This document shows, in pieces, positions 1-7,715 of a stretch of 64,000 bases of DNA. A program made the translations under genes and the position numbers. Each line of letters opens with the position of its first letter. Position 1 is the stretch's first letter. The stretch comes from Salinimicrobium sp. TH3 (GTDB lineage: Bacteria; Bacteroidota; Bacteroidia; Flavobacteriales; Flavobacteriaceae). The DNA lies in contig NZ_JAPONB010000003.1 of assembly GCF_026676115.1 (NCBI RefSeq), forward strand, positions 124,001 through 188,000, in the 5' to 3' direction. The notes under the pieces are model-generated. The model was not told the DNA's origin and ran no database searches. It worked only from the letters and a program-made list of their open reading frames with translations.

Positions 1-465
1 CCTGAAAAGACCATTTGGCAGAACTTTAGCGATGAGCAGGAGTTGATTATGATGGGTGGCCGCCAGGTAAATTCAAGAGCCTATTTAAGCAGGTTCAACT
101 TTAGCGGAAGTGAACAAAATAAAAAAGTCAGTAAACTTTCCGGTGGGGAAAGAAACCGTCTTCACCTTGCAATGACGTTGAAGGAAGAAGGGAACGTGTT
201 GCTTTTGGATGAGCCTACCAACGATCTTGACGTAAATACTTTGCGGGCCCTGGAAGAGGGATTGGAGAATTTCGCCGGTTGTGCGGTGATCATTTCCCAC
301 GACCGTTGGTTTATGGACAGGGTGTGTACCCATATCCTGGCTTTTGAAGGAAACTCTGAGGTCTATTTCTTTGAAGGCAGTTTCTCTGAATATGAGGAGA
401 ATAAAAAGAAACGCCTGGGAGATGTCACCCCAAAAAGAATTAAGTACAAAAAGCTGGTAAGATAG
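1..465 (+). CDS. ettA: EttA-type ABC-F ATPase, C-terminal part
   Basis: The reading frame is open from base 1, so this is the last 154 residues of a protein that begins outside the window. It shows the second ABC cassette of an ABC-F protein: signature LSGGE at residues 46-50, Walker B VLLLDEPTNDLD around 66-77, and the switch histidine in IISHDRWFMD. The tail (FFEGSFSEYEENKKKRL) and the close match to the energy-dependent translational throttle family support EttA, which binds the ribosomal E site and gates translation according to ATP/ADP level. There is no membrane segment. A strong hairpin terminator follows the stop codon directly. Confidence 0.9.
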   Translation, partial: PEKTIWQNFSDEQELIMMGGRQVNSRAYLSRFNFSGSEQNKKVSKLSGGERNRLHLAMTLKEEGNVLLLDEPTNDLDVNTLRALEEGLENFAGCAVIISHDRWFMDRVCTHILAFEGNSEVYFFEGSFSEYEENKKKRLGDVTPKRIKYKKLVR

Positions 466-470
466 AAAAA

Positions 471-512
471 ACAAGAGCCTCAAAAATGCCATTTTTGAGG
501 CTCTTGTTTTGT
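471..512 (+). terminator. Rho-independent terminator after ettA
   Basis: An inverted repeat with arms CAAGAGCCTCAAAAATG and CATTTTTGAGGCTCTTG is followed by TTTTG. It begins six bases after the ettA stop. Its apex CAAAAATGCCATTTTTG is a motif that recurs elsewhere in this window. Confidence 0.85.
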
Positions 513-632
513 TCAAGGTTCAAGGTTCAAGGTTCCAGGTTCCAGGTTCCAGGTTCCAGGTTCCAGGTTCAAGGTTTCAGGTTCAGGTTCCAGGTTTCAG
601 GTTCCAGGTTCAAGGTTCAAGGTTTCAGGTTT
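511..632 (+). repeat. Heptamer tandem repeat (GGTTCCA/GGTTCAA)
   Basis: About 16 imperfect copies of a seven-base unit, GGTTCCA or GGTTCAA with occasional GGTTTCA, fill the gap between the ettA terminator and the downstream convergent gene. No ORF or promoter is evident. Such a track is a candidate for slippage-driven length variation. Confidence 0.85.
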
Positions 633-663
633 GTCTGACGACTGAAGACTGACCACTGATCAC

Positions 664-1458
664 TTAATCCCCCGGATACCAGTTAGCTAATATTACTTCC
701 ACATTGGGATTACCCTCGTTTACCAGTTTTTTAAATTGTTCCACATCTGCCTTGCCGTCCTTTCCTCGAAAGTGGTACGGATAAACTTTTTGGGGTGCGA
801 ACTCAATGACAGCATCTGCTGCCGCATCCACTGGCATGGTGTATGGTAAATTCATTGGCACCAGGGCAATATCAATGTTTTCAAGATTTCTCATCTCCGG
901 GATATCTTCGGTGTCACCGGCTATATAAAGTCTCTTGCCGTCTTTTTCAAGTAAATATCCATTTCCGCGTCCCTTTGGGTGAAATTGCTTTGCTTCCTCC
1001 CGCAGGTTGTACATAGGAATGGCCTCAATAGAGATACCCTTTTGATCTAAAGTCTCTCCATTGTTCATCACCGTAAGCTTAGTCCCTAAAGAATCGGGCA
1101 GCTCATCTTTTACGGCCTGGGGTGCAATGATGGGAACATTGGTTAAATTCAAGGCTGCCAGGGTTTCGGCATTCATATGATCGCTGTGGATATCGGTAAG
1201 GAGGACCATGTCGGCCTGGTCCATTCCGGCAAAAGCTTCAGCTCCTCCCACCGGGTCGAGGTAGATTGTCGTCTCTCCCCAATTTATCACAGCCGTCGCA
1301 TGAGAAATGGGATGAATATCTATTTGGTCCTCGTTAGTGTTTGCTGCAGTTTCGCCTTCCATTACCTCTTCTTCGGTAACAACAGGTTCTTCCCGGTTTT
1401 CATTTTTGCAGGAAAAAAGAAACACAGGGGCTATAAGTAAAATTAAAATTCGCTTCAT
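664..1458 (-). CDS. MBL-fold metal-dependent hydrolase, lipoprotein
   Basis: 264 aa. An N-terminal lipoprotein signal ends in the lipobox LFSC (Cys17), followed by an acidic linker, so the protein is probably anchored outside the cytoplasm. The rest resembles the UlaG-like branch of the metallo-beta-lactamase fold. The first metal motif reads D89-I-H91-S-D93-H94, with Asp where the first His of HxHxDH usually stands, which is common in Bacteroidota members of this group. Further metal-ligand candidates are the Asp in YIAGDTEDIP and the His in YPYHFRG. The substrate cannot be deduced. It is transcribed toward ettA and separated from it by the heptamer repeat. Confidence 0.8.
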   Translation of the reverse strand: MKRILILLIAPVFLFSCKNENREEPVVTEEEVMEGETAANTNEDQIDIHPISHATAVINWGETTIYLDPVGGAEAFAGMDQADMVLLTDIHSDHMNAETLAALNLTNVPIIAPQAVKDELPDSLGTKLTVMNNGETLDQKGISIEAIPMYNLREEAKQFHPKGRGNGYLLEKDGKRLYIAGDTEDIPEMRNLENIDIALVPMNLPYTMPVDAAADAVIEFAPQKVYPYHFRGKDGKADVEQFKKLVNEGNPNVEVILANWYPGD

Positions 1459-1522
1459 AATTATATGGTTTTACATAAAACTACTTAAAAATGAAGCTTT
1501 TTGCCCCAGGTTTAATAGTACT

Positions 1523-1981
1523 TTAAGAAAGCGGAAGCTCCATTTTAATGTCACCCCGGGAATATGGATTGCCCTCTCCTAAGGGAATTTCCTTAAAACC
1601 GTATTTTTTGTAGATGTGAATTGCATTCTCCAGTTTACGGTTCGAATAAATGATGAGCTTTTTCCATCCCTTGCTACGTGCAAAATTGAGCGTATGCTCC
1701 ATGAGTTTTTGGCCAATACTTCTTCCCTGTGCAGCCGGTACCACAGCCATTTTTGTCAATTCAAATATCCCGTCCTCAATTTTCATAAGGGCCACTGTAC
1801 CAATAATTTTTTCCTCTTCACGAACAAAAAATATATTACCTCCGGGTTCTATGATATACTTTCCCGGTTTTCCTAAAACCTCTTGATCATGGGGTTCTAC
1901 CCAAAAATATTTTTCCAGCCACTCAATATTCAGCTGCCGGAAGTCTTCGGCGTACCGAGCTTCGTATGAAATGATCTCCAT
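1523..1981 (-). CDS. GNAT family N-acetyltransferase
   Basis: 152 aa, the normal length for a stand-alone GNAT domain. Motif A (AVVPAAQGRSIGQKLM, near residues 78-93) contains the Q-G-R-x-I-G pyrophosphate loop that binds acetyl-CoA. The C-terminal half has the usual LIIYSNRKLENAIHIYKKYGF segment of amino-group acetylating members. The acceptor substrate is unknown. The gene ends the run of minus-strand genes that begins at hutI, three bases after the DUF1622 gene. Confidence 0.85.
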   Translation of the reverse strand: MEIISYEARYAEDFRQLNIEWLEKYFWVEPHDQEVLGKPGKYIIEPGGNIFFVREEEKIIGTVALMKIEDGIFELTKMAVVPAAQGRSIGQKLMEHTLNFARSKGWKKLIIYSNRKLENAIHIYKKYGFKEIPLGEGNPYSRGDIKMELPLS

Positions 1982-1984
1982 TAA

Positions 1985-2335
1985 TTACCCTCCTATTTCT
2001 TTTTTCTGCCAGGGCCATTTCCCCTCAAGTTCTACCTGTAATGAAAGACTTAAAAAGGTTCTTATTAATACAATTACCCCAAGGACCAGTACATTTTCCA
2101 TTGTGGGAGCTGTGCTTACTGTAGCGATGATATCCCCGGCGACTAAAAATTCCAGACCTAAAAGAATAGCTTTTCCCAGATCATGACGAAAAGTCCTGTA
2201 GGTACTGCCATCCTCATGTTGCTCAAAGAAGTAGCGCCAAAGTGCAAAAAACGGCCCTATGATCATTACCAGGACTCCTGCAATCTCAATAACTAATGCT
2301 GCCAGTTCTACATAATATTGTATAGTTTCATGCAT
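1985..2335 (-). CDS. DUF1622 family membrane protein
   Basis: 116 aa with three predicted membrane segments (about residues 10-32, 55-72 and 82-98). The conserved GKAILLGLEFLVAGDII stretch is typical of DUF1622. Its function is not established. The start overlaps the last eight bases of hutG, so the two are probably co-transcribed, although nothing links the protein to histidine catabolism other than position. Confidence 0.8.
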   Translation of the reverse strand: MHETIQYYVELAALVIEIAGVLVMIIGPFFALWRYFFEQHEDGSTYRTFRHDLGKAILLGLEFLVAGDIIATVSTAPTMENVLVLGVIVLIRTFLSLSLQVELEGKWPWQKKEIGG

Positions 2336-3323
2336 ATTTTCTCTCTTTTATAAAATCTGTAACAAGGAAACTCAAGGCTTTTCCTGTAGGAAAGGCACCG
2401 TTTGCCACAGCTTCACAAATGTGAAGATAACAACAATTTTTTTCTTTTGTTGCCTCTCTTATAAGCTCTCTGGCTTCGTCTAAAGTAAGGCCAGAGGGGG
2501 AAACCGCACTGCTGGGAAAGTTTGCTATGGCGTCACAATCCAGTTCCAGCCCAAATTTTTGTTCCCTTACAAAATCCAAATTGTCTCGAAATGCTGCTGT
2601 GCGTTGTTCTTGCAAAAGCTCCTCCAGCAGGCTGTAATGAAATGCTTCGGAAGCATCCATGTCATTAAAAATATATTGCGGAGTATAATTACGCTGAAGT
2701 CCAAAAACAGAATACTTCTCTAAAAAGCCATTTTTGAGGGCATAGCTAAAACCATTGCCGCTGTGGCGATGTTCCAGTTTTCGAAGATCTGTATGGGCAT
2801 CAATGTTCAGGACGTTGATGGGGTGACCAAAAGCTTCAGAGGCACCTTTAAGATTTCCGTAGGCATTATTATGGCCGCCGCCAATGATGACGGGAAATTT
2901 CCCTGCAGAAATAACCTTTTTGACCACCTCACTTACTGCGGAATCCAATTGCTCTACAAGATCCCCAAGCTTCTTAACATAATTAGGATCTGAAACATCA
3001 ATGTTTCCTGCCTTTTGCATTACTTCGGAAGTATTGATCTCCCCAAGCAGCAGGATCTTTCCACCTGAATTATATTTGTTTTCCTGCACATTGAGGAAGG
3101 CTTTCAGGAAATCCTCCCATGCATTAGAAGTGCCCGGTTTACCATAATTCGCCCGGACCCCAACATCTTCGGGGATCCCGAAAATGACAAATTGAGCATC
3201 AGTTTTTTCGAGGTCCTCAAGTCCCGAAGCAATTCTTATCCTTTCCCCCAGCTTAACTTCTCCGGGCCTGGGGGATATCATTTTTTGTATCTGCTTTTCA
3301 GAATAAAACCTGAGCTGGCTCAT
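2328..3323 (-). CDS. hutG: Formimidoylglutamase (arginase family)
   Basis: 331 aa. The arginase-fold manganese motifs are present in order: GGGHNNAYGN, D-A-H-T-D, and L-D-C-D-A. The enzyme hydrolyses N-formimidoyl-L-glutamate to glutamate and formamide, the last step of one histidine-degradation route. The start codon directly abuts the hutI stop, which fixes an operon and the pathway assignment. Other arginase-family members (agmatinase, arginase) are less likely given this neighbour. Confidence 0.88.
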   Translation of the reverse strand: MSQLRFYSEKQIQKMISPRPGEVKLGERIRIASGLEDLEKTDAQFVIFGIPEDVGVRANYGKPGTSNAWEDFLKAFLNVQENKYNSGGKILLLGEINTSEVMQKAGNIDVSDPNYVKKLGDLVEQLDSAVSEVVKKVISAGKFPVIIGGGHNNAYGNLKGASEAFGHPINVLNIDAHTDLRKLEHRHSGNGFSYALKNGFLEKYSVFGLQRNYTPQYIFNDMDASEAFHYSLLEELLQEQRTAAFRDNLDFVREQKFGLELDCDAIANFPSSAVSPSGLTLDEARELIREATKEKNCCYLHICEAVANGAFPTGKALSFLVTDFIKERKYA

Positions 3324-4559
3324 CTAGATCTTTTTTCCATTGATGTAAACCGAATTGATGTGATTGGCACCAAAGGAGTAGGGCATGAATCCATAGGAGG
3401 GGATCTCATCTGTGAGGATAAGGTTTGCTGCCTTTCCTTTTGTGATGCTGCCATGGGTGTCCAGAATATCCATCGCATACGCCGCGTTGATTGTTGCTGC
3501 ATTAATGGCTTCTTCGGGATTCATTTTCATTTTGATACAGGCCAGGGAGATCACCAGGTTCATATTTCCGTTTGGGGTGCTTCCCGGGTTGTAATCGGTT
3601 GCGAGAGCGAGAGGTAACCCCGCCTCAATAATATCCCGCGCAGGGGTATAAGGTATTCCCAGGAAAAGAGAGCAGGAGGGAAGAGCCACAGGCATGGTTT
3701 CGCTGTCTTCCAATACATCAAGATCGTCGGGCTCCATCACCTCCAGGTGATCTACAGAGAGAGCGTTGTGCGCTACTGCTGTTTTAATCCCGCCAATAGA
3801 ATTGAACTGGTTGACGTGAATTTTTGGTTTTAGTCCGTATTTTTGTCCCGCCTCCAGGACACGGTGGGTGTCTTCTACGCTGAAATAGCCTTTTTCACAG
3901 AAAATATCCACAAATTCTGCCAGCTTCTCTTCGGCGATCTTTGGCATCATTTCATTGATGAGCAGGTCGAGGTAACCGTCCCTGTCATTTTTATATTCCG
4001 GCGGAATGGCATGAGCTCCTAAAAATGTCGCTTTAATGGGGAGATCGTAATTATCCTTTAATTTTTTTATAACCCTAAGCATCTTCAGTTCGGCTTCTGT
4101 GGTCAGGCCGTATCCCGATTTGATCTCAATGGCCGTAGTCCCCATTTTCATCACCTCCTCAAGCCGCTTTGCCGATTGCAGGTAAAGATCATCCTCGGAG
4201 GTTTCCTGAAGCTTTTTTGCCGAATTTAGGATACCTCCGCCTTTTTCAGTAATTTCTTCATAAGTGAGCCCGTTGATGCGATCTATGAATTCCTGTTCTC
4301 TGTTTCCGGCGTAGACCAGGTGTGTATGGGAGTCGATCCAACCCGGCAAAAGGAACTTTCCGGAGGCATCAACTTCAGCTATTCCTTCAAAAGAGGGTAG
4401 ATCCTGCATTTTTCCGAAGTCGGCAATTTTACCGTCCTCCACGAGTAACCAGGCGTTGTCAATCACGGGGAGCTCCTTCATTTCACTGCCTTTTAGAGGC
4501 TTGAGAGTTTCCTCCCGCACCTGTACGAGCTGTTTAATGTTCTTAAAGATGGTTTTCAT
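3324..4559 (-). CDS. hutI: Imidazolonepropionase
   Basis: 411 aa when started at the ATG at 4559-4557; a longer open frame to 4625 gives a hydrophobic, unlikely N-terminus. It is an amidohydrolase-fold enzyme with the H-x-H metal motif in GWIDSHTHLVYAG, then EIKSGYGL, KIHVNQFNS and the late Asp in ALATDYNPGS. It converts 4-imidazolone-5-propanoate to N-formimidoyl-L-glutamate, the substrate of HutG encoded next. Neither hutH nor hutU is in the window. The 128-base gap to the divergent PLP-enzyme gene should hold both promoters. Confidence 0.92.
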   Translation of the reverse strand: MKTIFKNIKQLVQVREETLKPLKGSEMKELPVIDNAWLLVEDGKIADFGKMQDLPSFEGIAEVDASGKFLLPGWIDSHTHLVYAGNREQEFIDRINGLTYEEITEKGGGILNSAKKLQETSEDDLYLQSAKRLEEVMKMGTTAIEIKSGYGLTTEAELKMLRVIKKLKDNYDLPIKATFLGAHAIPPEYKNDRDGYLDLLINEMMPKIAEEKLAEFVDIFCEKGYFSVEDTHRVLEAGQKYGLKPKIHVNQFNSIGGIKTAVAHNALSVDHLEVMEPDDLDVLEDSETMPVALPSCSLFLGIPYTPARDIIEAGLPLALATDYNPGSTPNGNMNLVISLACIKMKMNPEEAINAATINAAYAMDILDTHGSITKGKAANLILTDEIPSYGFMPYSFGANHINSVYINGKKI

Positions 4560-4687
4560 AACGTAAAGATAGGAAAGTGTTGAGAATTTACAGGGCCTGC
4601 CAAAGAGGACCTTCAAAAATGCCACTTTTGGTGCTCCGTCTTTTCAGTATTTATTTTAACTTGGGGAAGAATTTTTTTCCAACAACT

Positions 4688-5860
4688 ATGAATCAAAAAA
4701 AGCCAGGTCTAAATACCATCTGTACCCATGTGGGAGAGGTAAAGGACGAACAATTCAAGGGAGCTGTATCCCCGCTATTTATGTCAACTTCTTATGCTTA
4801 TGAAGATGTAGAGGTGAAGCGGTATCCCCGTTACTTTAACACTCCAAACCAACGGGGACTGGCCCAAAAAATGGCAGCACTGGAACACGGGGAGGCTGCT
4901 CTTATCTTTGGAAGCGGAATGGCTGCAGTAAGCACCGCCCTTTTTGCCTTTTTACAAAAGGGAGACCATGTGGTACTTCAAAGGACCCTGTATGGAGGTA
5001 CCAGTAACCTGGTAGTGGAGGAATTCGAAAAATTCGGGATTGAATATTCCTTTGCGCACGACCTCTCTGCCGAAGCCTTTGAAAAAGAGGTTCGGGACAA
5101 TACAAAGGTGATTTATATTGAGACCCCGTCCAATCCCCTTTTGACCATTACAGATATTGAAGCTGTGGCGAAGCTCGCAAAGAAGCATGGGCTGGTGAGT
5201 ATGATCGATAATACCTTTGCTTCGCCGGTTAACCAGAATCCTATTGACTTTGGTATTGATGTGGTGATACATTCGGCTACAAAATATATGGGCGGGCATA
5301 GCGATATCCTGGCGGGAACTGTGATCTCTACGGAAGAATATGTGGACAGGATCTTCCAGCTTGCGAAGAATTTTGGAGGCAGTCTAAGTGATTATACCGT
5401 ATGGCTCCTGGAACGCAGTCTTAAAACAATGGGATTAAGAGTAAAGGCACAGAATGAAAACGCTCAAAAGCTTGCTGAATTCCTGGAGGGAAATGAGCTG
5501 GTGAAAAAAGTTTACTATCCCGGTCTTCCGTCCCATGAAGGATATGAGCTGGCGAAAAAGCAAATGCACGGCTTTGGAGGGATGATGTCCTTTGAACTGA
5601 AGGATATCAATTCTCAAACCTTTATGAATTATCTAAGGCTTATAAAACCTTCAATGAGTCTTGCGGGGGTAGAATCTACCATCCTGTTCCCAACCAAAAC
5701 CTCTCATGGTTTATTAACGCCCCAAGAAAGGGCAGAGCAGGGGATTAGTGATCACCTTATGAGATTTTCTGTAGGTATTGAAGAACCCGAAGATCTTATT
5801 GCCGATATAGAACAGGCATTAGAAGAGGCTCGTAAGGACATGCTGGACGTGAGGCTTTAA
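4688..5860 (+). CDS. Trans-sulfuration-type PLP enzyme (cystathionine gamma-synthase/lyase-like)
   Basis: 390 aa from the ATG at 4688; the open frame upstream to 4577 lacks family similarity. This is a Cys/Met metabolism PLP-dependent enzyme: phosphate-binding GSGMAAVST, IETPSNPLL, DNTFASPVNQNP, and the Schiff-base lysine in SATKYMGGHSD. The C-terminal SLAGVESTILFPTKTSH and RFSVGIEEPEDLI stretches are typical. The family includes cystathionine gamma-synthase, gamma- and beta-lyases, O-acetylhomoserine sulfhydrylase and methionine gamma-lyase; sequence reading alone does not decide among them. No other methionine genes are nearby. Confidence 0.85.
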   Translation: MNQKKPGLNTICTHVGEVKDEQFKGAVSPLFMSTSYAYEDVEVKRYPRYFNTPNQRGLAQKMAALEHGEAALIFGSGMAAVSTALFAFLQKGDHVVLQRTLYGGTSNLVVEEFEKFGIEYSFAHDLSAEAFEKEVRDNTKVIYIETPSNPLLTITDIEAVAKLAKKHGLVSMIDNTFASPVNQNPIDFGIDVVIHSATKYMGGHSDILAGTVISTEEYVDRIFQLAKNFGGSLSDYTVWLLERSLKTMGLRVKAQNENAQKLAEFLEGNELVKKVYYPGLPSHEGYELAKKQMHGFGGMMSFELKDINSQTFMNYLRLIKPSMSLAGVESTILFPTKTSHGLLTPQERAEQGISDHLMRFSVGIEEPEDLIADIEQALEEARKDMLDVRL

Positions 5861-6576
5861 AACATGAGTCAAGAAACAAGGGACAAGAATCAAGACGAAG
5901 AAGTGATCAATATTCAGTGATCGGTTTTCAAATCATCTGAATAGGAAGCTCCGGAGGAGCGAAATATTTATAGCAGAATAGCGAATAGCTCTGAAGAGCT
6001 CCGGAGGAGCGACATTAAATGAGTGATCAGTATTCAGTGATCAGTTTTCAGATCATCTGAAAGAGAAGCTCCGGAGGAGCGAAATATTTATGGAACAATA
6101 ACCGGAATTGCATACAGAGCTCCAGAGGAGCGACACAAGGCAATAAATTCGTGTATTCGTGGCTAAAGAAAGAAACAAGAATCAAGAGCCAAGACTAGTG
6201 CTTAGTGGTCGATGTTCAGTAGTCAGAATTTTGGGAATCAAGCTCCGGAGGAGCGACATTAAATGAGTATTCAGTGTTCAGTGCTCAGTGATCAGATTGT
6301 TTGGGAATATTCATGTATTCGTGGCTAAAAAAGGAAACAAGAATCAAGAGGCAAGAGCCGGGACTAGTGCTTAGTGGTCGATGATAAGTAGTCAGAATTT
6401 TGGAATGCATAAAACTCTGGAGGAGCGACATTAAATGAGTGTTCAGTGTTCAGTGCTCAGTGATCAGAAATTTTAGGAATCATGCTCCGGAGGAGCGATA
6501 TAATTAAGTTGAAAACAAAAAAATTATTCGTGTATTCGTGGCACATATATAGACACAGAAGAGAAATTAGAAAAAA
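5861..6576 (+). repeat. Gene-free repeat cluster with AGCTCCGGAGGAGCGA elements
   Basis: I see no gene here. Seven copies of the palindromic 16-mer AGCTCCGGAGGAGCGA or close variants lie near 5947, 5997, 6067, 6118, 6241, 6412 and 6482. They are interspersed with repeats of a second type, AGTATTCAGTGATCAG, and two roughly 100-base copies of a segment beginning TGTATTCGTGGCTAAA (about 6152 and 6308). The region looks like accumulated dispersed repeats and not regulatory DNA for bshB1, though its 3' end must contain the bshB1 promoter. Confidence 0.8.
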
Positions 6577-7293
6577 ATGAAGTTAGATATACTGGCCATT
6601 GGGGCCCATCCCGATGATGTAGAATTAAGTTGCTCTGCGACGCTTGCTAAAGAGATTTCCCGCGGAAAAAAAGTTGGTGTTCTTGATCTTACCAGGGGCG
6701 AATTAGGAACCCGTGGTACGGCTGAAATAAGGGACCAGGAAGCTGCAGATGCTGCGAAGATACTTGGGCTTTCTATGCGTGAAAACCTCGAGTTTAGCGA
6801 CGGGTTCTTTGTAAACAATGTGGCACATCAACTGGAGATCATAAAAGTTCTTAGAAAATATAAGCCAGACCTGGTGCTGTGTAATGCCATTGATGACCGG
6901 CATATTGATCATGGTAAAGGTGCAAAACTGGTAGCCGATGCTTGTTTTTTGAGTGGTTTGAGAAAGATAGAAACCATTCTTGAAGGAAATTCCCAGCATG
7001 CCTGGCGCCCAAAGAATGTTTTTCACTACATCCAATGGAAGAATTTAACGCCAGATGTCGTGGTCGATGTCACCGGATTTATGGAGAAAAAGATGGAATC
7101 TGTAAAAGCTTATCGCTCTCAATTTTGGGATGAAGACAGTAAAGAACCCCAAACGCCCATCTCGAGCAGTAATTTCTTTGACAGCATCACCTACAGAGCC
7201 AGGGATTTAGGTCGTTTAATAGATGTTGAGTATGCCGAAGGATATAACGTGAGCCGTCACGTAGCGGTAGATTCCCTGTTTGATCTTCTGTAA
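6577..7293 (+). CDS. bshB1: Bacillithiol biosynthesis deacetylase BshB1
   Basis: 238 aa, a LmbE/PIG-L-fold zinc deacetylase. The metal motif GAHPDDVELSC lies at residues 9-19. The stretches DLTRGELGTRGT, DDRHIDHGKGA and YRSQF are characteristic of BshB1, which removes acetate from N-acetylglucosaminyl-malate to give glucosaminyl-malate, the precursor of the thiol bacillithiol. Bacillithiol genes are found in many Flavobacteriia as well as Firmicutes. The other bsh genes are not in this window. Confidence 0.9.
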   Translation: MKLDILAIGAHPDDVELSCSATLAKEISRGKKVGVLDLTRGELGTRGTAEIRDQEAADAAKILGLSMRENLEFSDGFFVNNVAHQLEIIKVLRKYKPDLVLCNAIDDRHIDHGKGAKLVADACFLSGLRKIETILEGNSQHAWRPKNVFHYIQWKNLTPDVVVDVTGFMEKKMESVKAYRSQFWDEDSKEPQTPISSSNFFDSITYRARDLGRLIDVEYAEGYNVSRHVAVDSLFDLL

Positions 7294-7310
7294 AAATTTG
7301 ATTTTTTTCT

Positions 7311-7341
7311 TTTGTAAAAGAAAGGATTTATACTACATTTG
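7311..7341 (+). promoter_or_regulatory. Bacteroidota-type promoter of tRNA-His
   Basis: TTTG at 7311-7314 and TACATTTG at 7334-7341 are spaced by 19 bases. They match the -33 TTG and -7 TAnnTTTG consensus known for Bacteroidota. The tRNA begins 15 bases further on. Confidence 0.6.
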
Positions 7342-7355
7342 CATCCGATTAAAAT

Positions 7356-7430
7356 GGTGGTTGTAGCTCAGCTGGTTAGAGCGCTGGATTGTGGTTCCAG
7401 AGGTCGCCGGTTCGAACCCGGTCTTCCACC
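7356..7430 (+). tRNA. tRNA-His (anticodon GTG)
   Basis: A complete cloverleaf can be drawn: D arm GCTC/GAGC, anticodon stem CTGGA/TCCAG around TTGTGGT, T stem GCCGG/CCGGT with TTCGAAC. The extra 5' G opposite the C discriminator is the tRNA-His identity mark. The acceptor stem as read has two adjacent U-U mismatches (GTGGTTG against CTTCCAC). The 3' end and the following terminator occur again at 7555-7604. Confidence 0.9.
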
Positions 7431-7431
7431 C

Positions 7432-7465
7432 AAAAAGCTTCTTGTGAAAACAAGGAGCTTTTTTT
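7432..7465 (+). terminator. Terminator after tRNA-His
   Basis: A stem AAAAAGCT-CTTGT pairs with ACAAG-AGCTTTTT around GAAA and is followed by a T-run. Confidence 0.75.
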
Positions 7466-7715
7466 GTATCGCAGTTTTTTTGGAATGGTCTGGCAGGGTG
7501 AGAAGCCTGTCCTGAGTCCTTCGACGCCGCTCTGGATAAACTTCATCGAAGGAAACCCGGTCTTCCACTCAAAAAGCTTCTTGTAAAAACCAGGAGCCTT
7601 TTTGCTTTAAGAGGTTCCATTTGGAATAGAGAGAGTGGTTTCCTGTAAGACAAAAAAAGACCTAACAGGTTGTGAAAAGCTGTTAGGCCGGGATTCTTTA
7701 AAATTGTATATAGTC
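7466..7715. other. Gap with duplicated tRNA-His 3' end
   Basis: There is no gene. At 7555-7604 the sequence ACCCGGTCTTCCAC plus the downstream hairpin of tRNA-His is repeated with few changes, about 139 bases from the original. The short spacer contains no ORF of note. This looks like a relic attachment site left by an element that once used this tRNA gene. Confidence 0.7.
7657..7690 (-). terminator. Terminator of the M28 peptidase gene
   Basis: The inverted repeat CCTAACAG/CTGTTAGG lies at 7661-7687. Read on the minus strand it is followed by TCTTTTTTTG, downstream of the peptidase stop. Confidence 0.75.

Noticed and set aside
4560-4687. Riboswitch upstream of the PLP enzyme (e.g. SAM-type)
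   Set aside because: The gap is only 128 bases, shared with a divergent gene, and I could not find the conserved stems.
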